A program made the position numbers and the translations under genes. Under the pieces are notes generated by a model. It did no database searches and was not told the origin of the DNA. It saw only the letters and a program-made list of their open reading frames with translations. A DNA stretch of 7,760 nucleotides from Prevotella sp. UBA7594 (GTDB taxonomy: Bacteria > Bacteroidota > Bacteroidia > Bacteroidales > Bacteroidaceae), in NCBI GenBank assembly GCA_002490315.1, contig DLKG01000011.1, forward strand, positions 9,960-17,719, written 5' to 3'. Below are positions 1 through 6,351 of this stretch, piece by piece. Each line of letters opens with the position of its first letter. Position 1 is the stretch's first letter.

Positions 1-42
1 TAACTTCTTTATTTACTTTAAATTCCACAAATCCGGAACTTC

Positions 43-54
43 AGTTATATAACT
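43..54. repeat. 12-bp perfect palindrome AGTTATATAACT
   Basis: Positions 43-54 read the same on both strands. The flanks add a possible outer stem, CGGAA (34-38) with TTCCG (54-58), which shares base 54 and so cannot form together with the full palindrome. It lies 56 bp before the first start codon. It could be an operator half-site pair or chance in A/T-rich DNA. No run of T follows that would make it a terminator. Confidence 0.35.
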
Positions 55-86
55 TCCGCGTAAATAAGAATACAATATAAAAAGGA

Positions 87-108
87 CAATAATAAAACAA
101 TAATAAAA
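87..108 (+). repeat. 11-bp tandem repeat in the first gene's leader
   Basis: CAATAATAAAA occurs at 87-97 and again, identical, at 98-108. A third partial copy (CAAT, 109-112) includes the first two bases of the ATG at 111. The repeat fills the place where a ribosome binding site would normally be. It may keep the translation start unstructured, as A-rich leaders do in Bacteroidetes, or it may simply be a slippage product. Confidence 0.75.
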
Positions 109-110
109 CA

Positions 111-353
111 ATGGAAAGATCTGTAATAGAAGAGAAAGTAAGAAATTTTTTGATTGACGACCTCGAGATTGACGAGGACAAGATTGCGCCAGAGGCTCGC
201 CTGAAGGAAGATCTTGGCATCGACAGCCTCGACTTCGTTGACATCGTTGTGATCGTGGAGAAGAACTTTGGCTTCAAAATAAAGCCGGAGGAGATGCAGG
301 GCGTCACGACGCTCAAGCAGTTCTGCGACTACATCGAGAGCAAGGTGGCGTAG
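111..353 (+). CDS. Acyl carrier protein (ACP 1)
   Basis: This 80-residue protein is the size of a normal acyl carrier protein and acidic like one. It has the phosphopantetheine attachment motif GIDSLDFVDI at residues 36-45, with Ser39 (codon 225-227) as the attachment site. ACPs hold the growing acyl chain as a thioester in the cytoplasm and pass it between enzymes. The start at 111 gives a complete first helix and no shorter ATG fits the fold. It opens the operon, 55 bp before the acyltransferase. Its helix-2 region differs from that of ACP 2 (3959-4219), so the two probably have different jobs, such as priming versus extension. It could also be read as a fatty-acid ACP, but its neighbours argue for a dedicated pathway ACP. 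Confidence 0.95.
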   Translation: MERSVIEEKVRNFLIDDLEIDEDKIAPEARLKEDLGIDSLDFVDIVVIVEKNFGFKIKPEEMQGVTTLKQFCDYIESKVA

Positions 354-408
354 ATGTGTGGATGTGGCATCGTTTCTCATGTGAGAGTAATGGCAAAAGC
401 GACGCGGA

Positions 409-1293
409 ATGGAGAATGAGAAGAAGAAATGGGCAGGCACCACATACGGCAACCCGTGGATGCACAGGCATCTCATAGCAAGTTTGCGCCACATGGACGT
501 GAGATTGCTGTATGCCTTTGCGTATGTCTTCATCGTGCCCGTTTGTCTTGTGCTCAATCCGAGCTATGGCATTATCTATCGCTATTTCCGTGAGCGTTTC
601 GGCTATTCACCGCTGCGTTCGCTATGGAAGACCTACGTCAACCACTGCCGCTTCAGCGAGGTTGTGATAGACAAGTTTGCCATGTTTGCCGGGAAACATT
701 TCCGTGTAGATGTGGTCGGCAAGGACTATTTCGACCGGCTTGAGGCTGGCGAGGACGGCTTCGTACAGCTCAGCTCCCACATCGGCAACTTTGAAATGGC
801 AGGTTTCAGTCTTCAGACGAAGAGCAAGCAGATGAACGCCCTCGTCTTTGGGGGCGAGAAGGCGACGGTGATGGCGGAGCGCAGTAAGCTGTTCGCCAAC
901 GGTCATATACGAATGATTGCCGTGCGTGGCGACATGAGTCATCTGTTTGAAATCAACAACGCCCTCGCCGGGGGAGAGATAGTGAGTATGCCAGCCGACC
1001 GCGTGTTCGGTTCGCCGAAAACCATTGGTGTCAACTTCCTCGGCAAGGAGGCTAAGTTCCCGCTCGGACCGTTTCAGACGGCGACGATGAGAGGGCTGCA
1101 TGTAGTGGCGATAAACGTTATGAAGACGTCGACAAAGGGTTATACTGCCTACGTCACGCCGCTCAACTATGACCGCACGGCGCCGCGCAAGGAGCAGATT
1201 AGGCAGCTTGCCGAGAGCTATGTGGCAGAGTTGGAGCGCATGGTGAGACGCTATCCCACGCAGTGGTACAACTATTTTGAGTTCTGGAGCTGA
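409..1293 (+). CDS. LpxL/HtrB-type lysophospholipid acyltransferase-like protein
   Basis: This 294-residue protein belongs to the lipid A late acyltransferase (LpxL/HtrB) family, which moves acyl chains from ACP onto a lipid acceptor at the inner membrane. The family H-x4-D/E catalytic motif is visible as HIGNFE, with His124 and Glu129, in the context SSHIGNFEMAG. A single hydrophobic stretch at about residues 32-50 probably anchors it in the membrane, as in LpxL. Its length is close to the usual 290-310. The ATG at 409 is the first start after an in-frame stop at 388-390, so the start is well fixed. Acyltransferases of this type occur in aryl polyene clusters, where they are thought to attach the polyene to a lipid. 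Here, next to an ACP and not among lipid A genes, that role is more likely than lipid A synthesis. The acceptor cannot be told from the sequence. Confidence 0.9.
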   Translation: MENEKKKWAGTTYGNPWMHRHLIASLRHMDVRLLYAFAYVFIVPVCLVLNPSYGIIYRYFRERFGYSPLRSLWKTYVNHCRFSEVVIDKFAMFAGKHFRVDVVGKDYFDRLEAGEDGFVQLSSHIGNFEMAGFSLQTKSKQMNALVFGGEKATVMAERSKLFANGHIRMIAVRGDMSHLFEINNALAGGEIVSMPADRVFGSPKTIGVNFLGKEAKFPLGPFQTATMRGLHVVAINVMKTSTKGYTAYVTPLNYDRTAPRKEQIRQLAESYVAELERMVRRYPTQWYNYFEFWS

Positions 1294-1329
1294 CGCGCAT
1301 AAGAGCGTTGCAGCTGATAAAAACATTTT

Positions 1330-1794
1330 ATGGAATTTGACGCAAAACATCCGACACGGGAGCAGCTTCGCTCCATTGACATCCATGAGCTCCTGCCCCA
1401 GCAGGAACCGTTCGTGATGGTGGGCAGACTGGTGGGCTTCGACGAGAAGACAACCGTGACGGAGACGGATATATGCAAGGGCAACATCTTTGTCGACGAC
1501 GGACGGCTCAGTGCCTCCGGACTGATAGAGAACATCGCGCAGACCTGTGCTGCCCGCATCGGCTACGTCAACAAGTACATCCTGAAGAAGGGCATACAGC
1601 TCGGCTTCATAGGCGCCATACGCAATATGGAGATAACGGCGCTGCCCGAGGTGGGCAGCACGGTGGAGACCAGCGTGGAGGTGCTTGAGGACGTGTTTGG
1701 CATGACGCTTGCCAACGCTGTCGTGACGTGTGGCGGAAAGACGCTCGTCACGACGGAGATAAAGATTGCCATCAAGGAAGGGACGGAAAGATGA
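1330..1794 (+). CDS. Hotdog-fold 3-hydroxyacyl-ACP dehydratase-like protein (ApeP-like)
   Basis: This 154-residue protein has the hotdog dehydratase layout. It has an N-terminal LLPQQEPFVMVGRL (21-34, matching the LLPHRxPFLLVDR region of FabZ), then the central helix SGLIENIAQT (63-72), then a beta-sheet C-terminal half. FabZ removes water from 3-hydroxyacyl-ACP using a His from one subunit and a Glu from the other. Glu67 (codon 1528-1530) fits the catalytic Glu. The HFPG histidine is absent: the segment reads NIFVDDGRLS (52-61). This pattern resembles ApeP, the partner dehydratase subunit of aryl polyene synthesis, which pairs with ApeI. The likely partner here is the protein at 7362-7739. 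The gene overlaps the thioesterase by four bases (ATGA, 1791-1794), implying coupled translation. Whether it is catalytic alone is doubtful. Confidence 0.85.
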   Translation: MEFDAKHPTREQLRSIDIHELLPQQEPFVMVGRLVGFDEKTTVTETDICKGNIFVDDGRLSASGLIENIAQTCAARIGYVNKYILKKGIQLGFIGAIRNMEITALPEVGSTVETSVEVLEDVFGMTLANAVVTCGGKTLVTTEIKIAIKEGTER

Positions 1795-2213
1795 GAGAAT
1801 TGAAGACATCAAAGATTTTTGACGTGCGATTCAGCGAGGTCGATTCGATGAACGTGGTGTGGCATGGTTCCTATCCGCTTTATTTCGAGGATGCCCGCGA
1901 GGCGTTCGGGAAAGAGTACGACCTGGAGTACATGGGCTTCTTCAAGCATGGCTATTTCGCCCCGCTTGTGGAGCTGACGTTCCACTACAAGAAGCCCATA
2001 CGCTACGGGATGCGTCCGAGGATTGACATCATCTACCGACCGACGGAGGCGGCAAAGATAGTGTTCGACTACGAGATTCATAACCCTGAGGACGACTCCC
2101 TTCTCGCCACTGGACATTCCGTGCAGGTGTTTATGGACACCGATTACAATCTCGTGTGGGACAACCCGTCGTTCTATCTTGAATGGAAAAGGCGCTGGGG
2201 GCAGGTGGAATAG
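1791..2213 (+). CDS. 4-hydroxybenzoyl-CoA thioesterase-family (YbgC-like) hotdog thioesterase
   Basis: This 140-residue protein is a typical single hotdog-fold acyl thioesterase, which hydrolyses acyl-CoA or acyl-ACP thioesters. The family's active-site loop is clear near the N-terminus as VDSMNVVWHGSYPLYFEDAR (17-36), with Asp18 in the place of the catalytic Asp. A second conserved block, KPIRYGMRPRIDI, follows in the middle. The open frame runs upstream to 1728, but I chose the ATG at 1791. It gives the normal family length and overlaps the preceding stop in the ATGA arrangement typical of coupled genes. Starting at 1728 would add 21 residues overlapping the dehydratase gene. In aryl polyene clusters a thioesterase of this family is common and may release or proofread chains. 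The substrate here is unknown. Confidence 0.9.
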   Translation: MRELKTSKIFDVRFSEVDSMNVVWHGSYPLYFEDAREAFGKEYDLEYMGFFKHGYFAPLVELTFHYKKPIRYGMRPRIDIIYRPTEAAKIVFDYEIHNPEDDSLLATGHSVQVFMDTDYNLVWDNPSFYLEWKRRWGQVE

Positions 2214-2241
2214 TGCATAAGAAGGGAAACTATCGTAGTTT

Positions 2242-3906
2242 ATGGCATATATAATATCTGACAACATATTGTCGCCGCTTGGTTCCACGTCGGCAGACAA
2301 CTATAAAGCCGTGGTGGAGGGACGCTCCTCGCTCAAGAAGTATGAAGCCGGAAGCAAGGGAGTGGCGGAAGCTTTCTGCGCGTCGCTGTTCAGCGAGGAG
2401 CAGAACAGGGCGATGGCTTGCGAAGGTCTTTCTCTTTTTGAGTCTGGCGTAGTAGCTTCAGCGCGCAAGGCAATGGATTGTTGTGCTGAGACTCTTGCCG
2501 GAGGCAGGACAGCTCTTTTGCTTAGCACCACGAAAGGCAATGCCGACTTGACGTCGCCTGCCGACAGCGCGAGGCGCATAGCGTCGGCGTTGGGCATAGC
2601 GTTGGCGCCAATAGTGGTGTGCAACGCCTGCATATCGGGTCTTGCCGCTGTGATACTTGCCAAGCGCTTGATAGAAGCTGGGGCTTACGACAATGTCGTC
2701 GTGTGCGGAGCCGACCGACAGGGGAAGTTCATCATCTCTGGTTTCCAGTCGCTCAAGGCGCTCTCGCCGGAACCTTGCCGTCCGTTCGACATAGAGCGGC
2801 TCGGCTTGAATCTTGGAGAGGCTGCCGCAACGGTAGTGGTGAGCGGGAAGAGACGGACGGAAAGCGATTGGCGAATTGTGAGTGGAGCCGTGCGCAACGA
2901 CGCCTATCATGTCAGTGCGCCGTCGAGAAAAGGCGAGGGCTTGTTTCGTGCCTTGCGCTATGTGGCGAGAGGAAAGGACGAAGAAAGGCTTGCTTTTGTC
3001 AATGCCCACGGTACGGCGACGATGTTCAACGACCAGATGGAGTCGGTCGCCTTGCAGCGCATGGGCTATACGGACATTCCCGTGAATGGCTTGAAGGGCT
3101 ATTACGGTCACACAATGGGAGCCGCCGGACTGCTTGAACTGATTCTCTCTATGCGTGCTGCCGACGACGGAAAGGTCATTGGCACACGTGGGTTTGAGGA
3201 ACTTGGCGTGTCGGGCGGCATAAAGGTGAGTGGCGAGGGAGTACAAACGGACAGGCGCGACTTCATAAAAATGCTCTCCGGATTCGGCGGATGCAACGCT
3301 GCCGTGTGGATGAGCAGAGACGTTGATGTCGACCGGGCTGACTACAGCCACGTCCCGCGCAAAACACATTCCGTCAGGATAACTCCAGCGGAGGTGATTC
3401 TCGACGGAAGAAGGATTGAGACGGAAGGCAGCGGAGCGGAGATGCTGACGCGGATATACAAGACAAGGGTGGGCGGATATGCGAAGTTCTATAAGATGGA
3501 CAGGCTGAGCCGACTCGGCTTTATTGCCGCCGAGCTGCTCTTGCAGGCGGAGGGCACGACGCGCTTTGAGGAGCGTGAGGACAGGGCTGTGGTGTTCTTC
3601 AACCACTCTTCGTCGGTAGACTCCGACAGAAAGTACATGCAGTCGATAAATGACGGAGAGGAATATTTTCCGAGTCCGTCGGTGTTTGTATACACGCTGC
3701 CCAATATCGTGACGGGTGAGATAGCCATGCGCAACAAATACTATGGCGAGACATCATTCTACATCCTCTCCGAGCCTGACGAAACGCTTATGGATACCAT
3801 CCTGCGTGCCACATTCTCCGACAGCACGACGGAGAGTGTGCTTGGAGGATGGATAGACTATAATGACGACAGCGACTTCATTGCTGATGTTGCTGTATTT
3901 GAATAG
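2242..3906 (+). CDS. Ketosynthase 1: beta-ketoacyl-ACP synthase fused to a half-ketosynthase domain
   Basis: This 554-residue protein begins with a FabF-type ketosynthase domain (about 1-360), which joins an acyl chain to malonyl-ACP with loss of CO2. The Cys-His-His triad is intact: Cys130 in CNACISG (codon 2629-2631), His256 in VNAHGTAT and His290 in GYYGHTMGAAG. A glycine-rich SGFGGCNA (346-353) closes the domain. FabF itself is about 410 residues, so some 180 extra follow. Residues 449-510 resemble the first half of a ketosynthase: an AVVFFNHSSSVDSD strand, SPSVFVYTLPNIVTGEIAM (478-496), then GETSFYILSE (502-511). No Cys is present where one would be expected, near Glu511. This fits the ketoacyl-synthase N-terminal-like (chain-length-factor) family, though it is weaker than in ketosynthase 2. 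It lies 28 bp after the thioesterase, in the chain-extension core. The second-domain assignment is less sure than the first. Confidence 0.9.
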   Translation: MAYIISDNILSPLGSTSADNYKAVVEGRSSLKKYEAGSKGVAEAFCASLFSEEQNRAMACEGLSLFESGVVASARKAMDCCAETLAGGRTALLLSTTKGNADLTSPADSARRIASALGIALAPIVVCNACISGLAAVILAKRLIEAGAYDNVVVCGADRQGKFIISGFQSLKALSPEPCRPFDIERLGLNLGEAAATVVVSGKRRTESDWRIVSGAVRNDAYHVSAPSRKGEGLFRALRYVARGKDEERLAFVNAHGTATMFNDQMESVALQRMGYTDIPVNGLKGYYGHTMGAAGLLELILSMRAADDGKVIGTRGFEELGVSGGIKVSGEGVQTDRRDFIKMLSGFGGCNAAVWMSRDVDVDRADYSHVPRKTHSVRITPAEVILDGRRIETEGSGAEMLTRIYKTRVGGYAKFYKMDRLSRLGFIAAELLLQAEGTTRFEEREDRAVVFFNHSSSVDSDRKYMQSINDGEEYFPSPSVFVYTLPNIVTGEIAMRNKYYGETSFYILSEPDETLMDTILRATFSDSTTESVLGGWIDYNDDSDFIADVAVFE

Positions 3907-3925
3907 AGTTGCTGTATTTGAGTAG
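3889..3925 (+). repeat. Imperfect 18-bp tandem duplication spanning the stop codon of ketosynthase 1
   Basis: GTTGCTGTATTTGAATAG (3889-3906) encodes the last five residues and the stop. GTTGCTGTATTTGAGTAG (3908-3925) repeats it with one mismatch (A to G), starting 19 bp later. The second copy is out of frame with the gene and is not translated. The 19-bp period suggests a local slippage duplication. It may have moved the stop codon relative to an ancestral gene, or added spacing before ACP 2. Confidence 0.85.
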
Positions 3926-3958
3926 ACAAGTTGGAAAACTTCAACAAAATATGAACAA

Positions 3959-4219
3959 ATGGAAGAATTGATAAAAGAACTGAAAGAAGAGATAATCAAG
4001 GCTCTTAACCTTGAGGAGATGACCCCGGAAGAGATAGACGAGAACGACGCGCTCTTTGGCGACAGCGGACTCGGACTTGACTCTATCGACGCCCTTGAGC
4101 TCATCGTGCTCTTGGAGAAGAAGTATGGCATTAAGCTTGCCAATCCTGCCGTAGGCAAGGAAATCTTCAAGAGTGTGGCCACGATAGCCGACTACGTGAG
4201 CAAGAACAGAAAGAAGTAG
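3959..4219 (+). CDS. Acyl carrier protein (ACP 2)
   Basis: This 86-residue acidic protein is a second acyl carrier protein. The phosphopantetheine site is Ser42 (codon 4082-4084) in the motif GLGLDSIDALEL (37-48). It has a few extra residues before that motif (FGDSGLGLD) compared with ACP 1. The longer loop and the LDSIDALEL wording recall the ACPs of aryl polyene and related type II polyketide clusters. The ATG at 3959 is chosen because it gives a full first helix. An ATG at 3951 is in another frame. It sits 3 bp before ketosynthase 2, strongly suggesting that it is the chain carrier for that enzyme. It is unlikely to be the housekeeping AcpP. Confidence 0.95.
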   Translation: MEELIKELKEEIIKALNLEEMTPEEIDENDALFGDSGLGLDSIDALELIVLLEKKYGIKLANPAVGKEIFKSVATIADYVSKNRKK

Positions 4220-4222
4220 GGG

Positions 4223-6001
4223 ATGAACATTGTTATTACGGCAGAAGGTATTGTCTCGGCGATAGGCAACAACGAGGCAGAGGTTGTGGAGTCGTTGCGT
4301 TCCAAGCGGAGCGGAATCGGCGAGATGCGCTATCTGCGCTCGGCACACAAAGAGTTGCCGGTCGGTGAGGTGAAGATGTCGAACGAAGAGATGAAGGCGT
4401 CACTTGACATTCCTGTCGACAGCGAGGTGAGCCGCACGTCGCTTATGGGTATAATGGCTATAAGGCAGTTGGTTGACACTCTGCCAGCCTGCGGCAAGTC
4501 GGATGGCGTCGCCCAACGCGTCGCCCAACGCATTGTCCTCGTGTCGGGCACCACCGTAGGCACCATGGACATCACAGAGAATCACTTCGCGCATATCCTC
4601 GACGAACAAGACCATTCATATTTCGCTTATCACGGATGTGGCGGAAGTACGCAGTGCATAGCCGACTATTTCGGAGTGTTCTCCGACATGACCACCATAT
4701 CCACGGCTTGCTCATCGGCAGCAAACGCCATTCTGTTTGGTGCCAACCTGATAAAGGCGGGTGAGGCGGATGTCGTCGTGGCAGGAGGAAGTGAGGCTTT
4801 GTCGCGCTTCCATCTCAACGGCTTCAACTCGCTGATGATACTCGACCGGGAGCGTTGTCGGCCGTTTGACTCTACGCGCAGCGGACTTAACCTCGGTGAG
4901 GGCGCTGCTTACGTCGTGCTTGAGTCGGAAGACCACGCCAAGAGGCGCGGTGCGGAGATTCATGCCTATCTTTCCGGATACGGAAATGCCTGCGACGCCT
5001 TTCATCAGACAGCCTCTTCAGACAATGGAGAGGGGGCTTTTCTTGCTATGCGGGAGGCTCTCGCCATGGCGCATCTGAAGCCGGAGGACATACAATACGT
5101 CAACGCCCATGGTACGGGCACGCCCAACAATGACCAAAGTGAGAGTGTGGCATTGAGGAGAGTGTTCGGGGATAGGATGCCGTTAGTGTCGAGCACGAAG
5201 TCGTTTACTGGGCATACAACGAGTGCGTCGGGAAGCATTGAGGCAGTAGTATGCCTCCTTGCGATGCGCTATGGCTTTGTTCCGGCTAACATCGGATGGC
5301 GCAATCAGATGCCCGATGGCGTGACGCCCACGCTTGGAGTGGACAGCATTGAGCTTCGTAACGTCGTGTGCAACTCGTTCGGTTTCGGCGGCAATGACAC
5401 TTCGCTTGTATTCTCAAAAGTATGTCCTGTGGAGAATGATGCGGTCTACGATGCCGAGAAGGAGGTAAAGGTGTTGGCAAGGGTTGAGATAACGTCTGAG
5501 GATGAATTGGCTGAAATACGCAATTATGTGAAGCCACTTGCGGCAAGACGCATGGGAAGACTGATGAAAAGTTCGCTACTTTCCTCGCTGAAAGCTTTGG
5601 AAGAGGCTGGCGTGGAGAAGCCCGACGCCGTCATAACGGGCACTGCCTACGGATGTCTTGACAATACGGAGCGGCTGCTTCGTCAGCTTGACACGGACGG
5701 CGAGGAGACCGTGAGTCCCACTTATTTCATGCAAAGCACGCACAACACCATCGGCAGCAACATTGCCATTAGGCTTGGATGCCACGGTTACAATTCCACC
5801 TACAGCCAGCGTGGCGACTCATTGCGTTGGGCTGTGCGCGACGCCGAACAGCTGATACGCAGCGGCAAGTGCAAGACGGTGCTTGTCGGTTGTCATGACG
5901 AGTCGACGCCGACGCTTAGGGCACTGTTGAAGAGTCAGGGCATGGAGTATTTCGACACGCCGGTTAGTTCAATAGCAATAGTCCTGTCATGTGGAGAGTA
6001 G
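4223..6001 (+). CDS. Ketosynthase 2: beta-ketoacyl-ACP synthase fused to a chain-length-factor-like half-ketosynthase
   Basis: This 592-residue protein has a full FabF-type ketosynthase (about 1-400) with an intact triad: Cys163 in STACSSAANA (codon 4709-4711), His296 in VNAHGTGT and His331 in SFTGHTTSASG. NSFGFGGND (384-392) ends the domain. After a linker, about 415-592 is a second, partial ketosynthase matching the N-terminal-like/chain-length-factor family. Internal alignment is direct: SGTTVGTMDITE (108-119) with TGTAYGCLDNTE (472-483), and LIKAGEADVVVAGGSEA (176-192) with LIRSGKCKTVLVGCHDE (544-560). In the second copy the position of the catalytic Cys is Gly531, so it cannot condense. 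APE systems studied in proteobacteria use a separate ketosynthase/chain-length-factor pair (ApeO/ApeC). Here both functions seem to lie in one chain. It follows ACP 2 by 3 bp and overlaps the next gene by 13 bp. Confidence 0.93.
   Translation: MNIVITAEGIVSAIGNNEAEVVESLRSKRSGIGEMRYLRSAHKELPVGEVKMSNEEMKASLDIPVDSEVSRTSLMGIMAIRQLVDTLPACGKSDGVAQRVAQRIVLVSGTTVGTMDITENHFAHILDEQDHSYFAYHGCGGSTQCIADYFGVFSDMTTISTACSSAANAILFGANLIKAGEADVVVAGGSEALSRFHLNGFNSLMILDRERCRPFDSTRSGLNLGEGAAYVVLESEDHAKRRGAEIHAYLSGYGNACDAFHQTASSDNGEGAFLAMREALAMAHLKPEDIQYVNAHGTGTPNNDQSESVALRRVFGDRMPLVSSTKSFTGHTTSASGSIEAVVCLLAMRYGFVPANIGWRNQMPDGVTPTLGVDSIELRNVVCNSFGFGGNDTSLVFSKVCPVENDAVYDAEKEVKVLARVEITSEDELAEIRNYVKPLAARRMGRLMKSSLLSSLKALEEAGVEKPDAVITGTAYGCLDNTERLLRQLDTDGEETVSPTYFMQSTHNTIGSNIAIRLGCHGYNSTYSQRGDSLRWAVRDAEQLIRSGKCKTVLVGCHDESTPTLRALLKSQGMEYFDTPVSSIAIVLSCGE
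4506..4529 (+). repeat. Perfect 12-bp in-frame tandem repeat inside ketosynthase 2
   Basis: GCGTCGCCCAAC at 4506-4517 is repeated exactly at 4518-4529. It encodes VAQR twice (residues 96-103), just before the strand that starts IVLVSGTT. Because the length is a multiple of three, the frame is kept. It adds four residues at the surface loop before that strand. It is most simply a recent slippage duplication. Confidence 0.85.
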
Positions 6002-6342
6002 TGGTGTATGCCGTTGTGCAGAGCGCTTTGCTCGCAGGCGGACAGGTGTTCTTGAAGTTTGCTTTGGCAAGGATGCTGCCGTTCGGATGGAACAGGCAGT
6101 TCTGGGCGAGTGTGTTGTTCAACTGGCAGTTTGCACTCAGCGGACTGACGTTTGGTGCGAGTTCCATTCTGTGGATGCACATTGTGAAGCGTTATCCGCT
6201 CAGCGTTGCCTATCCGATGATTAGCCTTAGCTACGTCTTCGGCATGATAGCTGCCATGGTATTCTTCCATGAGGAGGTGTCACCGCTGAAATGGCTTGGC
6301 GTGGCGTTTATAATATTCGGTTGTTGTTTAATAGCAAAATAG
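5989..6342 (+). CDS. ArnE/SMR-like small membrane transport protein (EamA/DMT superfamily)
   Basis: This 117-residue protein has four predicted membrane helices (about 3-25, 45-65, 71-93 and 99-116), the size and layout of a small multidrug-resistance (SMR) protein. The wording is closest to ArnE, half of the flippase for undecaprenyl-linked aminoarabinose. It has LLAGGQVFLKFAL in helix 1, YPLSVAYPMISLSYVFG (69-85) before and in helix 3, then HEEVSPLKWLGVAFIIFG (94-111). The membrane Glu of drug-pumping SMR proteins is not present in helix 1, which has Gln11 and Gln19, arguing against simple drug efflux. Its start overlaps the end of ketosynthase 2 by 13 bp, so it is translationally linked to the pathway. 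A flippase for a lipid-linked intermediate or product is a reasonable inference. SMR proteins work as dimers. Substrate unknown. Confidence 0.87.
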   Translation: MWRVVVYAVVQSALLAGGQVFLKFALARMLPFGWNRQFWASVLFNWQFALSGLTFGASSILWMHIVKRYPLSVAYPMISLSYVFGMIAAMVFFHEEVSPLKWLGVAFIIFGCCLIAK

Positions 6343-6351
6343 AAATTGAAT

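Larger units (their letters stand above)
1..110 (+). promoter_or_regulatory. A/T-rich leader upstream of the operon
   Basis: This is the untranslated stretch before the first gene. It contains a 12-bp perfect palindrome (43-54) and an 11-bp tandem repeat (87-108) that runs straight into the start codon at 111. I looked for the Bacteroidetes promoter signature (TTTG near -33 and TAnnTTTG near -7) and found no convincing match, so the promoter may lie upstream of the window. The only Shine-Dalgarno-like string, AAAGGA at 81-86, is about 25 nt from the ATG, too far to act normally. A/T-rich, SD-poor leaders are usual in Bacteroidetes. That this region controls the operon is inferred from position only. 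Confidence 0.4.

Noticed and set aside
375..386. Inverted repeat TCTCA-TG-TGAGA between ACP 1 and the acyltransferase
   Set aside because: The 2-nt spacer is too short for an RNA hairpin loop and no T-run follows, so it is not a terminator. As an operator it has no supporting evidence.
354..419. Tiny 21-codon frame starting directly after the ACP 1 stop (TAGATG)
   Set aside because: It is Cys/Gly-rich at the start, has no ribosome site or family resemblance, and runs 11 bp into the acyltransferase gene. It is most likely chance.
1728..1790. Upstream extension of the thioesterase to an ATG at 1728
   Set aside because: It would add 21 Lys/Arg/His-rich residues overlapping the dehydratase gene and exceed the usual family length. 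The ATGA overlap at 1791 gives a normal start.
622..1812. Long minus-strand open frame (396 codons) opposite the acyltransferase and dehydratase
   Set aside because: It lies fully antisense to two genes with clear catalytic motifs. Its translation is rich in His, Arg and Leu, with no recognisable motif. It is a codon-bias shadow.
2458..3606. Long minus-strand open frame (382 codons) opposite ketosynthase 1
   Set aside because: It is antisense to a ketosynthase with an intact Cys-His-His triad. The composition is low in motifs and high in His, Arg and Ser, as expected for a shadow frame.
6346..6351. TTG start two codons upstream of the LolA-like gene
   Set aside because: The ATG at 6352 gives the standard MKK signal-peptide beginning. 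The TTG adds only two residues and is a rarer start.
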